This document shows positions 1-12,083 of a stretch of DNA of 64,000 nucleotides, piece after piece; position 1 is the first letter of the stretch; each line of letters opens with the position of its first letter. Source of the stretch: Ophiura sarsii (taxonomy: Eukaryota; Echinodermata; Ophiuroidea; Amphilepidida; Ophiuridae); contig CM069448.1 of the NCBI GenBank assembly GCA_035610835.1, positions 744,001-808,000 of the forward strand. Reading direction: 5' to 3'. Both the position numbers and the translations under genes were made by a program. A model generated the notes under the pieces. It was given only the letters and a program-made list of their open reading frames with translations, did no database searches and was not told where the DNA came from.

Positions 1-40
1 CATGTTGACTGCAAGGTAGCAACCTGTGACTGCCATCACT

Positions 41-361
41 GATCATTATGAAGGTGGCTGTGTCCACCATTGATCATTATGAAGGTGGCTGTGTCCACCA
101 TTGATCATTATGAAGGTGGCTGTGTCCACCATTGATCATTATGAAGGTGGCTGTGTCCACCATTGATCATTATGAAGGTGGCTGTGTCCACCATTGATCA
201 TTATGAAGGTGGCTGTGTCCACCATTGATCATTATGAAGGTGGCTGTGTCCACCATTGATCATTATGATGGTGGCTGTGTCCACAATTGATCAATATGAA
301 GATGGCTGTGACCATCCTAGATCATTACAATATGAAGATGGCTGTGACCATCCCCAATTAT
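41..361. repeat. 31-bp minisatellite
   Basis: About ten head-to-tail copies of a 31-bp unit start at 41, 72, 103, 134, 165, 196, 227, 258, 289 and 320. Each begins GATCATTATGAAGGTGGCTG and ends in TCCACCATT. The first seven are nearly identical and the last three drift, with AAGATGG replacing AAGGTGG. No coding role is visible. Confidence 0.95.
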
Positions 362-3100
362 TATGAATAAGCTGTGAAACCCAACTAGCGTTAGATAACC
401 TGCATGAAAGCTCAATAATCTTCTGATCAATTTCAAGATAATTGAAATCTACAGAATCTGTGCAGCTAGGTTACAGATTAGATTTACTGTGAGCTATGAT
501 GGAAATGATTTAAATTTTCCAGCCACATGTCAGCTCGCATACATGTTTATGTAATGGAAACTGTGCTGCCATTATGAAAAATGGTGTTTCCAGCTGTTTG
601 GAATACAAAGTCCAACATCATGTGAAAAAAAATGTACTTGTGTGACACTCTATTGGTTTTTGCCTATTGTCAGAATTAGGTTTGCAAAATTGCCAAATTT
701 GTTTCTCTGTGCCCAGCGAGGCACTCTTTTGGTTTGTGTTTTTCACATTTCGTGGTTAGTTCACATAATTATCATACCAATTTTGAGTCATATCAGTATG
801 TTGTTTTTTAAATACATTGCCGGCATACATGTACATCGTTTGTGGAAAAATCTACAGAACACTACAGCTTAGATAAAGAGCTGAACTTTAATGTTTATTC
901 AAAGCAAGAAAAATAGACAATAACATTAATCAGTTACAGGCAGTAAGCCTCTGCCAGTGCTATTAAAGCACTATTATTGACAATTATTGTTTACAAAGTA
1001 TAGCAGATATGTTTGGATATTTAGAAACAGTTTCCTGCTAATTTTCTGACCATTGATAATGTTGTGATGCATAATTCATTCTACAGGATGTAAAATGAGT
1101 ACAAGTTGATTCTCACTACATGCTCTTAGTGTGATTTAGTATAAAGTCTTGTCATGTTTTTATGCAAAATTCATGGAGTCAAAAATTGTGTGCATAGTGC
1201 ACTGGTTTTGTTTTTAGTCAGTCCTTTAGTGTTTAGGATTTTCAGCATAGACTAACTGAGTCACACCCTAGAGTATTTCTGTTTAGATGATAAGTGTTAT
1301 AGGCCTTACAGCTTCTATAGAGAGATTTGTCAAGGTTTGACATTTCAATGTTTCATATCTAAGGGACATGTTGCCTCACCATGTGATTTGGTACTCTTCG
1401 GGCCTTTTGTTGCCCTGTCAATTGTTTCATCCAAATTCAGTGCCCATTGCACTTTCCTTTTTTTTGGTGATAAATTTTTAGATTCATACCAAATCACCAT
1501 GTGAACTTGATGCCTGTTTATAAGAACATAATATTATGATTAGTGACTTGTTTTAGAACAGCTCTTGATGCATGCACACTTCACTTTAGGTGGTTGTCAT
1601 TGCTCTTTGCGTATTTGACAGTGAGGTTTGCATTCTCTTGGGTTTTGACATGTTTTAGGTAATTGCATGTTTGAACATAGGGCAATTAAGGGGCCGGAAT
1701 GTTGGTTCCTGTGTCCCCCACCCTATTGTAGAAAGCTTGTTTGCGGTGAGTCTGTCTAGCGCCCTCTTTTAGTTTCTATCAGATTGGAGGAACGGAGGAT
1801 TCTGTTTATTGACACGGAAAGATAGATTTTGGACGACAGATAGACCCGCTGTGATACAGTTTTTCTACCACTTTGTATCGTATTTTGACCGTCTTATGAT
1901 TGTTAGATTCACCCTTTCTTCAATGAGAGTTATATAGAAACCAGTGTCATCATTAAAGACCTACGAACATATAACAAGTGTCCAGTGATCATTGGTAAAA
2001 GTAGCTTTTAAGATAGTCAATTTATGTCAATGTGCGTTTCGGAAAAGAGTTCTCAGCGTTCTGACGTCGCCGTAGGATATAGACTTTAGAAATCCTACAA
2101 TTCAGTTACAAGAGTGCAAACCCCACTTTTGAACAAGAAAATGACTTTCAACTGAAAAAACTGCCTTTGTGATTAAGATGATGATTTTAGGATATGTCAA
2201 TGTATTGATTAAAATACCATCTAAAATTCAAATAATTTATGGTATGTCATGGATAATATGGATGAAAATATGTTTTTCTGTTTAATTCAACTAACTATCA
2301 ACATATAGTAGGTATATTATTATTGATTTTATTGAATATGTTCAATGACACACTGAATGACGATTCTAATAAAAGAGACCTCTTCACATGAAAAGTGGCC
2401 AAAGCTGAATTTGAAGATGTTCGAGTAAATTTGCCATAATATGATAATGGAAGCTCCAAAATGAACAGGTAAAAATCTTATAGCACATTAAGGATTGCTG
2501 AACATGATTAATAGTATTTCGTGAACAACTTTTATATTTTGTATTGCCAAATGAAAAATAGACAAACGCCAACATACGTTTGAAGCTCTTCAAGCGTACT
2601 ACCCATGTACCAACATCATCATAGCTCATCTCATCTATCCACAAACATTAATTTGCATATTTTATGCACACATATAATTAGACATAATTAGGAAATTACT
2701 TGGCAAATGGAATTGAAGAAAAAAAAGAAAAAAAAAGAAAGAAAGTTGTTGCCATAGAAGTTTTTTGTTGCCCCTTTGACCTAATATATCTCGACAACTG
2801 AATGTCCGATTGAAATACAATTTTCGGCAAACTAAGGGCTAAAACATATTCGATTTTAAAGAAAATATAAATTTTTGACTCAGCCAATAGAGCGCCACCT
2901 TTTTATATAGAGTAGAGTCCTCTACTATGAAAATATTATAATCATTGAAAATTGTAATTGCTATCATAAATAAAGCTAAATAAATGGAACTTTCTAGCAT
3001 TTATATTACTGTTTTTGAATATAGCGCTTAAAATTGTCATAATTCGTTTGCCAAAAAATGCTGCTCATTCTGACCCTCTAGCGGACAACTATTGTAGTGT
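362..3100. other. Non-coding stretch, no gene seen
   Basis: AT-rich sequence without a convincing exon on either strand. The short open frames show no domain, no cysteine pattern and no matched splice sites. It is probably intron or 3' flank of the CCP gene to its right. Confidence 0.5.
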
Positions 3101-3107
3101 GTTTTAC

Positions 3108-3290
3108 CTCTGCAAGCAAATCTCAAGCCATCACCACTCCATCGTCGATTTGCCAGACAACTCTTCCTGTTATCTCCATCTGGTACAAAGCCAAGATCAC
3201 ATGTAATTTGGACCTCTGTTTCAAAGGTGTATCTATCCTCAGGTTCCATCATTCCGTTGGCTGGTGGGTACAGCTTTGGACATTCAATAC
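3108..3290 (-). CDS. CCP/sushi exon, last in window
   Basis: This 183-bp phase 1-1 exon encodes one complement control protein (sushi) module, an extracellular beta-sandwich that usually binds proteins. Its start follows an acceptor AG on the minus strand and it ends at the donor GTAAAAC. Visible features are IECPKLYPPANG at the start, the central ITCDLGFVPDG, the second half CLANRRWSGDG, and a final Cys, giving the four conserved cysteines and the tryptophan. It is the most downstream exon in the window; the gene continues past the left edge. The phase matches the other CCP and WAP-like exons at 5.7, 8.6/10.4, 17.7, 19.0 and 20.5 kb, so I place them in one gene. Confidence 0.82.
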
Positions 3291-3589
3291 CTATGAAGTA
3301 ATGTATACCAATGAATTATTTGATTAGAATTGTTACTTTTTGTCTAGACATAGCAAGGTGTTAGGCGACAAAAACCTGGTTCTATCCTCATGATCGGGCT
3401 GCCGTTGCACAAACCCGCAAAGGGGAATCAAGCTAGAATCCCGGACAATATTGTTGGGACACTTTTAAACCTGTGTTTAAAAACTCCCCCTCTCCCCTTG
3501 GATCAATGTTGAAACATCATTGTTTGGTTACGGGATACTGGAAGGGGTCAACATTCATCCCCGTAAGACACTTTTGCCCAAGGGGGGGC

Positions 3590-3930
3590 GTTTTCACCTA
3601 ACATTTTCGTAAAAGGTTGCCCCAAATTTTTTCCAAGTCAGTCACCTCATGAATTTCACGTAAGTGCGGGGGGGGGGGGGGGGGGGGGGTAGAAGTCAAA
3701 AAATTTCGCACGTCAACAAATTTCGCACGGACAAAAAATTTCGCAGTCCAAAAAGCACTGTAGTCAATGTTTTATGAGTAGTTTTACTATCATTGATATT
3801 TGAAACTAAGAAAAACGAAATTTTTACCTTTAAAAAAAAAATTAAAAAAAAAGGTTTCAAATGGGGGGGGGGGGGGGGGCGTTCGCAACCGTCGCCCCCC
3901 CCCCCCCCCCCCCCCATCTGACGGGCCTGA
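3590..3930. repeat. hAT-MITE-related fragment with poly-G/poly-C runs
   Basis: The stretch around 3594-3680 is the reverse complement, with differences, of 19390-19460 inside the hAT-type MITE at 19216-19530. Shared words include TTTTCGTAAAAGGTTGCCCC and the phrase around GAATTTCACG. It also holds a G run at about 3670-3690, a second at about 3864-3879 and a C run at about 3894-3915. I could not define both termini. Confidence 0.5.
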
Positions 3931-5170
3931 CATTGCCCAGTGGGTTAGGGGAGTTATTCGTGTTGAGAAAAGGTTTCAAGCTTTCCGTCAAAGACAGCAA
4001 TGATTCAATAGTGTAAATTTTGCGGAAACAGGAGCATGTTAAAGTATAATTATTATCAGGGTGTCCCAACTAATTATGAGCGCGATTGTAGGAAAACAAG
4101 TGTATGCATGTGCAGAATGTGGCACACGTAGCAAGTGCAGTGCATCAGAGTGAATTCTGGGTAATTTATCGTCAAAAGGGGGACATGAAACCTAGATGAC
4201 TGATCATGACAAAGGGCAGACAGACCTCTGATGTGTAAGGGTGGCATGTTTTGGCTTTGTATTCTTTTACATCTCTTGTATCCTTCCTAATAAAGTCTAA
4301 AAGTAAAGTTGAAGTTAAATAATTAGGCTAATTATTATAACACTTCTAAAACATGTATTGCCCAAAGGTCTTGTAATACAGAATGAGTTTATTTAGGCGT
4401 AAAAAGATTCTTTCAGGGACGACTATATTCTTTATTTTAGACGGTTTTAGACTAGGGCTAAATTTAGACCAGGTTTAAGTTTTTGTGTGCATACAGACCT
4501 TATACTACGGGTTGCCATGCTGCTGTTTACTGTATAAAGATTGATTGCACTTGTATCAATACATACATTATGATGCATTGAATCAGCATGATTTAACTGC
4601 TGGTGATTATTGTTTATACAGGGTGTCCCACAAGTTTCGATACCTTTCATTTTAAATCTTTGTATCTCTGGTAAAATAATTTGCAGTATAAAACTAAAAC
4701 ATATACGGAAAGAGAAGACTGATAGAATTATTTTGATACCAAACATCTCTTTGTATTGTCAAAGAACAGAAGAGAGTTTTCAGAACAGTGCAATTGCCTT
4801 TTCATATAAATGCATAGTATAGCAAAGGGATGAGAGAGAAAGAGAATTAGAGTAGAAATAAAACAGGTTTGAATTTCAGACAGAAATAATCCGTATCATG
4901 AGCATTATTAATGTTGTGTGCAAAATGTGATAAAGCCTTTTTGCAAAAATCCACATGAATGGAATGTGATGAAGAACATAGAGCATGTGACAACAGCGAC
5001 ATACACCTGCCGTCCTAATTACTTAAACAATTGTATGGTCTATTGTGAGTTATGTGACCAAAATTTTCAGATTGTGTTTACATTAAGGGGCGTCAGAAAA
5101 GGGAACAAGTTCGGTATAAAAATAATTCTACAAGTTCTCTCTATCCAAATAGGTCTTCAGTTTGGTACTG
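3931..5170. other. Non-coding stretch, no gene seen
   Basis: No exon is supported. Two copies of CAGGGTGTCCCA, at about 4057 and 4619, resemble ends of mariner-type elements, but they are in the same orientation and no matching right end was found. Confidence 0.4.
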
Positions 5171-5178
5171 CAAAGTAT

Positions 5179-5554
5179 TATAAAGGTATATGTTCCGATC
5201 ACTTTTTTGGGGCTATGATTTTTTTTTTTACGTCAAGATATTTTGACATCAGAAGAATCCCCATATTGTTCTCATTATGTCTGTAAAATCTTAGGGGCCA
5301 GAAATGTTCCATTTAGAAATTATAGGCTAAAATGTGGTGAATTATACTGCTAAAATTGGTTAACCAACAGACAGTTTGTGTACTACTCAATGGGCAAAAT
5401 TATTATGACCTTGTGATTAAAAAAAAAAGAACTATTGCAGTTATGCAACTCAAACTTTGGAATGTGACAATTTTAAGGATGACCTAGCTTCCATATAAAA
5501 TAGAAAACATTAAGTTGAAAATCGGGCCAGCATTCAGAACATCTACCTTTAAGA
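5179..5554 (+). mobile_element. MITE family A, copy 1
   Basis: One of three copies of a roughly 330-375 bp repeat; the others are at 10765-11091 and, reversed, at 21320-21681. Shared internal words are ATTATGTCTGTAAAATCTTA, ACTACTCAATGGGCAAA and GTTATGCAACTCAAACTTTG. The right end reads ATCTACCTTTAA, matching the inverted terminus of copy 3. There is no coding capacity. Confidence 0.7.
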
Positions 5555-5677
5555 GAGAAGCAAAGTTTTATAAAGGTATCAACACTTTTGGGAAACCGTG
5601 TATTATATTAATCAAGTCTGAACTTCTGGGACAACAAAAAAAGGGTTACCTTTCAATTAAAATAAACTTGCACTTAC

Positions 5678-5854
5678 GTATACAGCTGGGGTCAAATCCA
5701 CTCCAGGTTTGGTCACCTTGGCAAGTTCTATATGGAAGTCCTGACAGTCGATATCCGGGATTACAATAGGTCTTTATTGTGGTGCCATAACTATTATAGA
5801 CGGCACCATCTATAGCGCCATTCTGTGGGATCGGTGGGAGTCCACAACTTTTAG
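5678..5854 (-). CDS. CCP/sushi exon
   Basis: This 177-bp phase 1-1 exon encodes a single sushi module. It is bounded by the acceptor TTTGTAG and the donor GTAAGTG on the minus strand. The protein runs from SCGLPPIPQNGAIDG through TYCNPGYRLSG to CQGDQTWSGFDPSC, with all four cysteines, the central Gly-Tyr and the tryptophan. It precedes the exon at 3108-3290 in the transcript and follows the split CCP of 8648-8778. It is the most canonical CCP of the set. Ligand and parent protein are unknown. Confidence 0.88.
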
Positions 5855-6286
5855 CTACAAATAAAAACAAAGATTAAATAACAATACTGCTGTATTCTTT
5901 GTTTCCCTATTGTGACTCGATGCTTAGTGAGTTGGATTTTAGGAAGATTTCACTTGACTCAAGTCATATCAATCTTTGATATAACTTGATTTGTGACTCA
6001 ATGTTTAGTGACCTTTAATTTGGGCCAGTGGCTGAAAACCTATGTGCTGTGCTGTGCTTTTTTTCTTCTTTTAAAAAAAAGAAGAGGTATGTCCTATGCG
6101 ATTTTTTCAAATATCAAACTTGCGTTGTAGTGATTTTAAGAAATACATGTGTCACCTCTCATTAAAATCAAAATAATATAGTCAATAGTTTTGCGATACT
6201 TCGCTGATTCCAAATTTCACATTTATAATAAAAGTTGCCCAGTATCGCCGAAACAAACTAGTTTAAAAAATAAAAAATACACGATC

Positions 6287-6624
6287 TTTTCCAGGGGGCG
6301 CCGTCTATCCTTGATTTTTTTTTGAAAGCAGATTTTCTTGCAGATTTAAATTTCTGTCATAAATTTCTGATCATAAATCATAAATATATTCTGTGTTACA
6401 GAGCGATACAATTCTTAATTACTTCAAAATCATGGTTTAAAGAGTAAAACTAAACTGTCCTGATAGCATGACACTATAAATTCCGCTCTAAAACCATGAT
6501 TTTGAAGTAAATAGGAATCGTATCGCACGTAACTCAGAATATATTCATTTTTGATCAGAAATGTAAATCTGCAAGAAAATCTGCTTTCAAAAAAAATTCA
6601 AGGATAGAGGGCGTCCCCTGGAAA
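6287..6624. mobile_element. Palindromic MITE
   Basis: An inverted repeat of about 338 bp. The left arm TTTTCCAGGGGGCGCCGTCT returns as AGGGCGTCCCCTGGAAAA on the right. The arms continue inward through GAAAGCAGATTTTCTTGCAG and CTGCAAGAAAATCTGCTTTC to TCAAAATCATGGTTTA and TAAAACCATGATTTTGA. No open frame is present. Confidence 0.85.
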
Positions 6625-6751
6625 AAAATTGCATAATATGCCTTTAAATAAAAAATGAAGACATACAACTATGAAATTGCATTTTATGTGTAGGCCTATT
6701 TGTTATCGTCTTACAATTATTCATTAGTCTATACCATACAAGCCAGAGAGT

Positions 6752-7167
6752 AAGGCCCAAAAAAGAAGAAGTTGTGTTGCCCTCAGCTACCGATCCTAAA
6801 ATCGTAAAAACTAGGGTCGCATTTTTTTAAATTATTATTTTTTATTATTTATTTTTATTTTTTTTAGACTTTTTTTAAAATTTGATTAAAGTGTCTAAAA
6901 TAAATGTTACTATTTCTTGCTTGAAATGAATAAGTAGGCCAAAATAAATGTTCTTAGACTATTGTCACACTAGTAATATTACTAGTTTAATTGACATATG
7001 GGCCTATACCAATATTGTCTAGACATAAACCATATATTTTTCAGCCCCCCCCAAAAAAAATTGAAAACAAATTTTGAAAGAAAAAAAAAGGGAAAAAAAA
7101 TTCCGACTGACCGACCTGATTTTAAATTTTTGGCACTCGAGGGCAACACAACATGTTTTTTTGGCCT
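6752..7167. mobile_element. Short-TIR MITE
   Basis: GTTGTGTTGCCCTC at 6771 is mirrored by GAGGGCAACACAAC ending at 7152. The inverted similarity extends outward through AAGGCC and poly-A on the left and TTTTTTTGGCC on the right. The interior is extremely T- and A-rich and non-coding. Confidence 0.65.
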
Positions 7168-7270
7168 AAGTAAAATAATGGTAACCAATAAAGTGAGTAA
7201 GCATACTAAAGACCTCAACAAAAGAAAGTCAATCACTTTGTGTATATCCTATAAAGTGACTTCTGATTAA

Positions 7271-7350
7271 TTGTTGACCAAACAGGCTAGATAGATAGTT
7301 GGATGAATCTTTGTTGACCAAACAGGCTAGATAGACATTTGGATGAATCT
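7271..7350. repeat. 40-bp tandem duplication
   Basis: Two adjacent copies start at 7271 and 7311. Each carries TTGTTGACCAAACAGGCTAG and ends near GGATGAATCT. They differ at a few positions. Confidence 0.9.
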
Positions 7351-7612
7351 TTTTGGCGCAATTTAGTAACACATTTGCCACTAAACAACAAACATAAGCC
7401 ATGATTAACACCATTTAATGAAAATCTGTGCCATTTCCAAATTCACATTTTTTAATTGTCTAGATATTACTATTAAATCATCTTTATTCAGTCAAATAAC
7501 AACATAAAAAATAGAACATTAAAAACCAAGACAACTGGGGCCTATACTGACCACCAGGCAAGCACAATTGCACAACAATCAATATAAAAAACACATTTAA
7601 AAAGGGAGGTGA

Positions 7613-8215
7613 GCAGGTCGTGACAGACCTGCTGCTGAGGACCTATATAAAGGTGGTAACATTCCAATCTTGTTCGTGTCTTGATTGGAAAATTCGATCA
7701 GCCTACGCTTTGGGTGAAAGCGGTGAACGCTCGGGGGTCGGGCCAATGCTGAAGTTGAATTCAGGTCAACTTTGTAGCGTTGACGCTGTCCACGGACCAA
7801 TCAGCAAGCAGGACACTTTGCCGGACTTTTGACGTCACATATGTTTTCTTGAGCTCCCATTCATGAAAATACAGCCGAAATAGGCAAATCCCAGGCAAAT
7901 CAGGCTATTTTTGCTGATGGAATGATATTGTGTATGTCAAGGTATGTTTATACAGTAGGCCTAAGCAAGTTTGTTGCGATGTTGATGCCTGTGATGTGCT
8001 AGAAATACAATTTTACTGCGTTTTGTGAGGTAGTTTGGTCGTCTGTTCCCCAGAACACCATAGGCCCCGCCCACAGCGTTGACGCATTTGCTGATTTGGT
8101 CGAGCGTTGACCAACGCTAGCGTTCGGCGTAGATTTCCGATGAGCGGCAGAGCGTTGGTACATTTTGTGACAAGCGTAGCATGACAACGCTTGCGCTCAG
8201 CATTGCAGCGTTGGT
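7613..8215. repeat. GC-richer stretch with repeated AGCGTTG motif
   Basis: GC content rises relative to the surroundings. The word AGCGTTG or its complement CAACGCT recurs, mainly at 7760-7800 and 8080-8215. The left part (GCGTTGACGCTG then ACCAATCAGCAA) resembles the reverse complement of 8060-8105, so this may be a decayed inverted-repeat element. No gene is visible. Confidence 0.4.
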
Positions 8216-8272
8216 GGAGTATGGTCAGGCCTTAAGCCTTTAGATGTATTTCTAGTGCCTCGATACCAATTG

Positions 8273-8345
8273 TTCTCGATAGCTCAGTTGGTAGATCACC
8301 TGCCTGGAGTTCAAAACCAGCCCAGGTTCAAATCACGGTCGAGAA
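8273..8345 (+). tRNA. tRNA-like sequence, probable SINE head
   Basis: The segment is exactly 73 nt with a perfect 7-bp acceptor stem (TTCTCGA with TCGAGAA), a canonical A box (TAGCTCAGTTGG) and a B-box-like GGTTCAAATCA. The anticodon arm does not pair well, so I read it as a tRNA-derived SINE head or tRNA pseudogene. The following 60-80 bp (CACCACAAGGGAAAGG...) would be the SINE body. Confidence 0.6.
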
Positions 8346-8647
8346 ATGGATTTTTTCATTTCTAGACCACCACAAGGGAAAGGTTGATTATTATCATCAC
8401 CGTAACCTTATGAACAAAGTAACTTTGATTTCAACTCTATAGTTTTAGTCGTTTTGGAGAATAAGCTTATTTTTGCAGTAATATAAGCTTAATTTAAGAG
8501 TGGGTGATTAATTAATTCTTTCATACCTTTAGAATCAATTGAAATCTTCTGAGCAGGCTCTTATAAAGGAATGGCATGGGTCCTCAATAGGGGTGAAATA
8601 ATAAAAGTGTATCTGTGATTCAATGAGTTGTTTACACAATTACTTAC

Positions 8648-8778
8648 ATATTTTAATACAGTTCAAGTCTTCACCCCTCCATAACCCGTCTCCTTCACAG
8701 ATACCACTCCATGTAGGATTACCTGATTGACGTGTGTAACCTACCTCACATTCAAATGTGGCTACTGTTCCAAAAATT
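8648..8778 (-). CDS. CCP/sushi module, second half exon
   Basis: This 131-bp exon begins after the acceptor TTTTACAG and ends at the donor GTAAGTA on the minus strand. It encodes IFGTVATFECEVGYTRQSG, then CEGDGLWRGEDLNC: the third and fourth strands of a sushi module with a Trp and the last cysteines. The first cysteine lies in the exon at 10442-10511, and joining them in phase gives one complete CCP. An intron inside a CCP is a known variant in complement genes. The exon ends in phase 1 like its neighbours. Confidence 0.82.
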
Positions 8779-8799
8779 CTGTAAAACAGAAAATGTTGA

Positions 8800-9870
8800 T
8801 CAAGGAAATGTCACTAAAATGTCTGAAAATCTAACTATAGATACGTTTGTAGATAGCTTGTCATAGTCATGTGTCAATTCATAGATTGCTACAGACAGTT
8901 TGATCAGTTCCAAATTGACCCCAAGCCTCATAATGGCATCGAATGAATACAGAAGGACGCCGGTGCGCATGAAGGCAACAAGCGCACTGTGCATATCATA
9001 CATGTGACGCAAGCATGCAGCCCAAACTGTGCGTATGTGGCCATAATCAAGCGTGTAAGCTTGGATTTACATGAGTAAATGAGGCGGAATGCAGCAGTAG
9101 CTAATTTGATTTAAGAGCACAAATGTGGGACAAGGTCAAAATAAGTCAAATTCAGAACAAGTCATATTTCTGATCTTTGATACATCTTGTATATATAACC
9201 AATGACTCAAATTCATTTTTAAAAAAAGAGTTAAAATACATTTTGGAGGTATTCAATTTTCAATTACTATATTGATTTGTTAACAAAACCAAAACTTAAA
9301 TTGCCCATAACTTGACAATTTGTATTTTATGTTTTGAGAAAAAGTGATTTTCAAACATCTATAACTTTGGTTAGGAATGTGATATGACAAAGCTGACTTT
9401 GGTACCAAAATTTCACTTAACATATACATATTATCATGATATCTAAACCTCAATATTCATATTTCCCTCATTGTGCCTCATTTATTCATGTTGGGGCACA
9501 ATTTTGCGCGCGGAGAAATAATAACGGACTATTTCTCATCAATTTGGAACGGATTATACTATAGTTTCTATACTGTCTGGCCAGTTACACACATTCTTTG
9601 TATATTATATTGTATAATATACAGAAATTGGTATAGGTATGTTTGCCCTTAGACGCCCCTTATTCACCTCCTCTTTGAGTTTCTGTAAATTGATGAAACA
9701 AAAAAGTTTGAATGTGCAAAAGAAATGAAAAGTTGATGTTTTTAATGTTTTTGTTGGGGGTGGCAGTTCCTTTAAACAAATTGAACATTCACAATTTTAA
9801 AAATGTATGTTTTGCTTGGAATTTTCATACACTTTACATCATTTTTAAGACAAGAAACAAGTAACGAACA
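8800..9870. other. Intronic sequence, no gene seen
   Basis: Intron of the split CCP. AT-rich, with no exon signal. A phrase near 9480-9550 (GAGAAATAATAACGG... CAATTTGGAAC) recurs loosely near 11910-11950, so part of it is probably decayed repeat. Confidence 0.4.
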
Positions 9871-9880
9871 ATTTATTTAT

Positions 9881-9935
9881 ACAGGCCTCACATGGAAGTG
9901 TGATTGTAAGTAGTCTGCAAATGATTGATATTTAG
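9881..9935 (-). pseudogene. Relic duplicate of CCP half-exon
   Basis: ACAGGCCTCACATGGAAGTG and the following TAAGTAGTCTGCAAATGATTG closely match 10432-10485, which contains the donor end of the real exon 10442-10511. The upstream A/T-rich tail ending in ACAGGCCT is also shared. The reading frame and donor are not preserved. It is a partial tandem duplication about 550 bp downstream of the working exon in transcript order. Confidence 0.65.
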
Positions 9936-9994
9936 AGAATAAAGGTATTGTTTTTAGACCGCTCCCGTGTTATATTGTCTGACATAAATGCGGA

Positions 9995-10065
9995 CGATAG
10001 TATTATTTTAAGTAGAACAACGACGCCGCAGGCGGAGTTGTTCCACGCAAAAAATAATACTATCG
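9995..10065. repeat. Short hairpin element
   Basis: CGATAGTATTATTTT is mirrored by AAAATAATACTATCG. A second inner pair is GAACAAC/GTTGTTC around a GCCGCAGGC centre. It is probably a tiny MITE remnant. Confidence 0.6.
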
Positions 10066-10441
10066 AACGTTCTTAAACAATCATTCTTTAGACATTTATC
10101 TAAATGCAAAAGGTACATTTTATATTGTCCATATTTGACAACTTTTACCCCTGCTAGGATCGAATAACCCACAAACATTCCATCCAATAACATGCGATGA
10201 GTAAACCATGCGTAAGCGTCGCGGCGCCGGCATAAACGCAGGAAAAGCGCTAAAGACGCACTGCAGAAGTGCGCGTTATGGAGCAAATCCACGCATTGTG
10301 AAGGTCAGGCGCACTGTTAAAACGTAGGCCCCCACCTCCCCGTGTTAAGTTGTCTCATCTAGATGTCGCCGATTTTTCTGAGAACCAATGAGATTGCTTA
10401 AAGTTTCTTAGCTGTTTAAGAATTATTTTTACAGGCCTTAC

Positions 10442-10511
10442 CTGGACGGGCGATCATAAGTAGTCTGCACATGATCAATTTCAGGTATCGCCTCACAGTA
10501 GTCCACTTGAG
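10442..10511 (-). CDS. CCP/sushi module, first half exon
   Basis: This 70-bp exon lies between the acceptor TTTTGCAG and the donor GTAAGG on the minus strand. It encodes QVDYCEAIPEIDHVQTTYDR and ends in phase 2 with AG. The next exon (8648-8778) starts with A, completing an Arg codon and joining cleanly into IFGTVATFEC. It supplies the first cysteine of the split sushi module. It is the least canonical part of the CCP series, supported by phase, splice sites and the duplicated relic nearby. Confidence 0.75.
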
Positions 10512-10764
10512 CTGCAAAATAAATTAAATTGTTTACAAATTAATAAGGATGATGTTTGTGCTTAGGAACATCAGCTTATTTCAAATTAAAAATGGTTACA
10601 AAAGCAACCATCATTTTCAAGAGAATTTTAAAAAGACAGCAAAAATGCTAGATCTGAGCGGTCTAAAAAAATCTAAACAAATTGTGGGTCAGTCTAAGCA
10701 TGTAGAAAAGAGTTTATTTTCCCTTTGTCTATAACAGTGCATTCATGTAATAAACATTATACTT

Positions 10765-11091
10765 GTTCCGATCACTTTAGCTGCTTTTTCACATCAAAAT
10801 ATTTTGATATCAGAAGAAACCCTATATTTTTCTCATTATGTCTGTAAAATCTTAGGCGCAAAATATGTTCCATTTAGACGTTATAGGCCAAAATACAGTG
10901 AATTACTGCCAAAGGTGGTTTACTACCTGGCCAGTTTGCTAACTACTCAATGGGCAAATTTTAGAAAATAAGAACCATTACGAGTTATGCAACTCAACTT
11001 TGGAATATGACTATTTTAAGGATGCCCCTTCATGTAGAATAGAAAACATCAAGTTGAAAATTGGGCCAGAAATTAGAACACCTACCTTTAA
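10765..11091 (+). mobile_element. MITE family A, copy 2
   Basis: Similar to 5179-5554 through nearly all its length: TTCCGATCACTT, ATTTTGATATCAGAAGAAAC, CTCATTATGTCTGTAAAATC, ACTACTCAATGGGCAAA. The right end ACCTACCTTTAA matches the family terminus. The left end is shorter than the canonical AAAGGTAGATG start. Confidence 0.72.
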
Positions 11092-11159
11092 GAGAGACCG
11101 ATAACTTTGAATCTGATAATCAATTCATCATATCATACTATACTTGATATACACCTATA

Positions 11160-11741
11160 CAGGGTGAGTCAAAACACTGCAATAGTGGAAAGAAGCAATG
11201 TTGCAAGAATGACATATTTGTTCTTAACTTTGTGTGAAAAATGAAGTCGATTGCATTTTAAGTTTGGCTTTGGTGACCCTCTTTGCTGCACAACCCAATT
11301 GCACACATTGCATTTTCATATTTGAATATCCCGCCAACAAAAATTTGGAAAATGTCAGATTTTATTCAAATTTAGAACATTATAAGCAATTCATAGCATG
11401 GGTGGGGTGACTTGAATATGTTAACTCACATGTAAACATGATAGGATGCATTACATTCCAGTTACATCACAAATGTACTCAAGTTTCCAAATTTGAATGA
11501 GAGACACACTTTGCGATCTTATGCATTATTTGGGTATCTCGTGGACAAACGTGTGAAATGGGTGCACGGGTAAAAGGTTCACCAAATGCAAACGGAAAAT
11601 GATATTGACTTCATTTTTTCACACAAATATAGTAACAATTAAAAAGGTATCCTTTTAACGTTTAAAACATTTCAAACTTCAACTAGGTTTCAAAAACAAG
11701 ATGGCTTCTTTCCACTATTGCAGTTTTTTTGATTCACCATG
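11160..11741. mobile_element. Mariner-type MITE with TA target site
   Basis: A 582-bp element. Its left end CAGGGTGAGTCAAAAC and the adjoining ACTGCAATAGTGGAAAGAAG are mirrored on the right by CTTCTTTCCACTATTGCAGT and GATTCACCATG. A TA dinucleotide flanks each side (11158-11159, 11742-11743), as expected for Tc1/mariner target duplication. There is no transposase. Confidence 0.85.
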
Positions 11742-12083
11742 TAGTTCAGTCCAAATTGGCGAACCTGTTTACAGCAGCCGAATGAATTCATGAGTGTGGG
11801 CACGCAAAAGGTTGTGTGACGCAACATGGCACACTGTGAATTATGTGTGTGATGCTTGCGTAATGCGTATGCCAAACTAATGCACATACACTTGGATTAC
11901 TTTTGTGCATGGAGAGATAAAAAACATATTTCTCACCAATTCGGAACTGATAAGACTATTATACTATAGCTACATTTTGATACCACATTTGCTACCAAAG
12001 ATTGTAAATTGTGCAACATTTATGACGTCTTTTAAGAATCATGCAAGTCTCAAATCACAATGTTACGCATGCTTGAATGCATG

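Noticed and set aside
4057..4632. A MITE bounded by CAGGGTGTCCCA
   Set aside because: The two copies are in the same orientation and no inverted partner was found.
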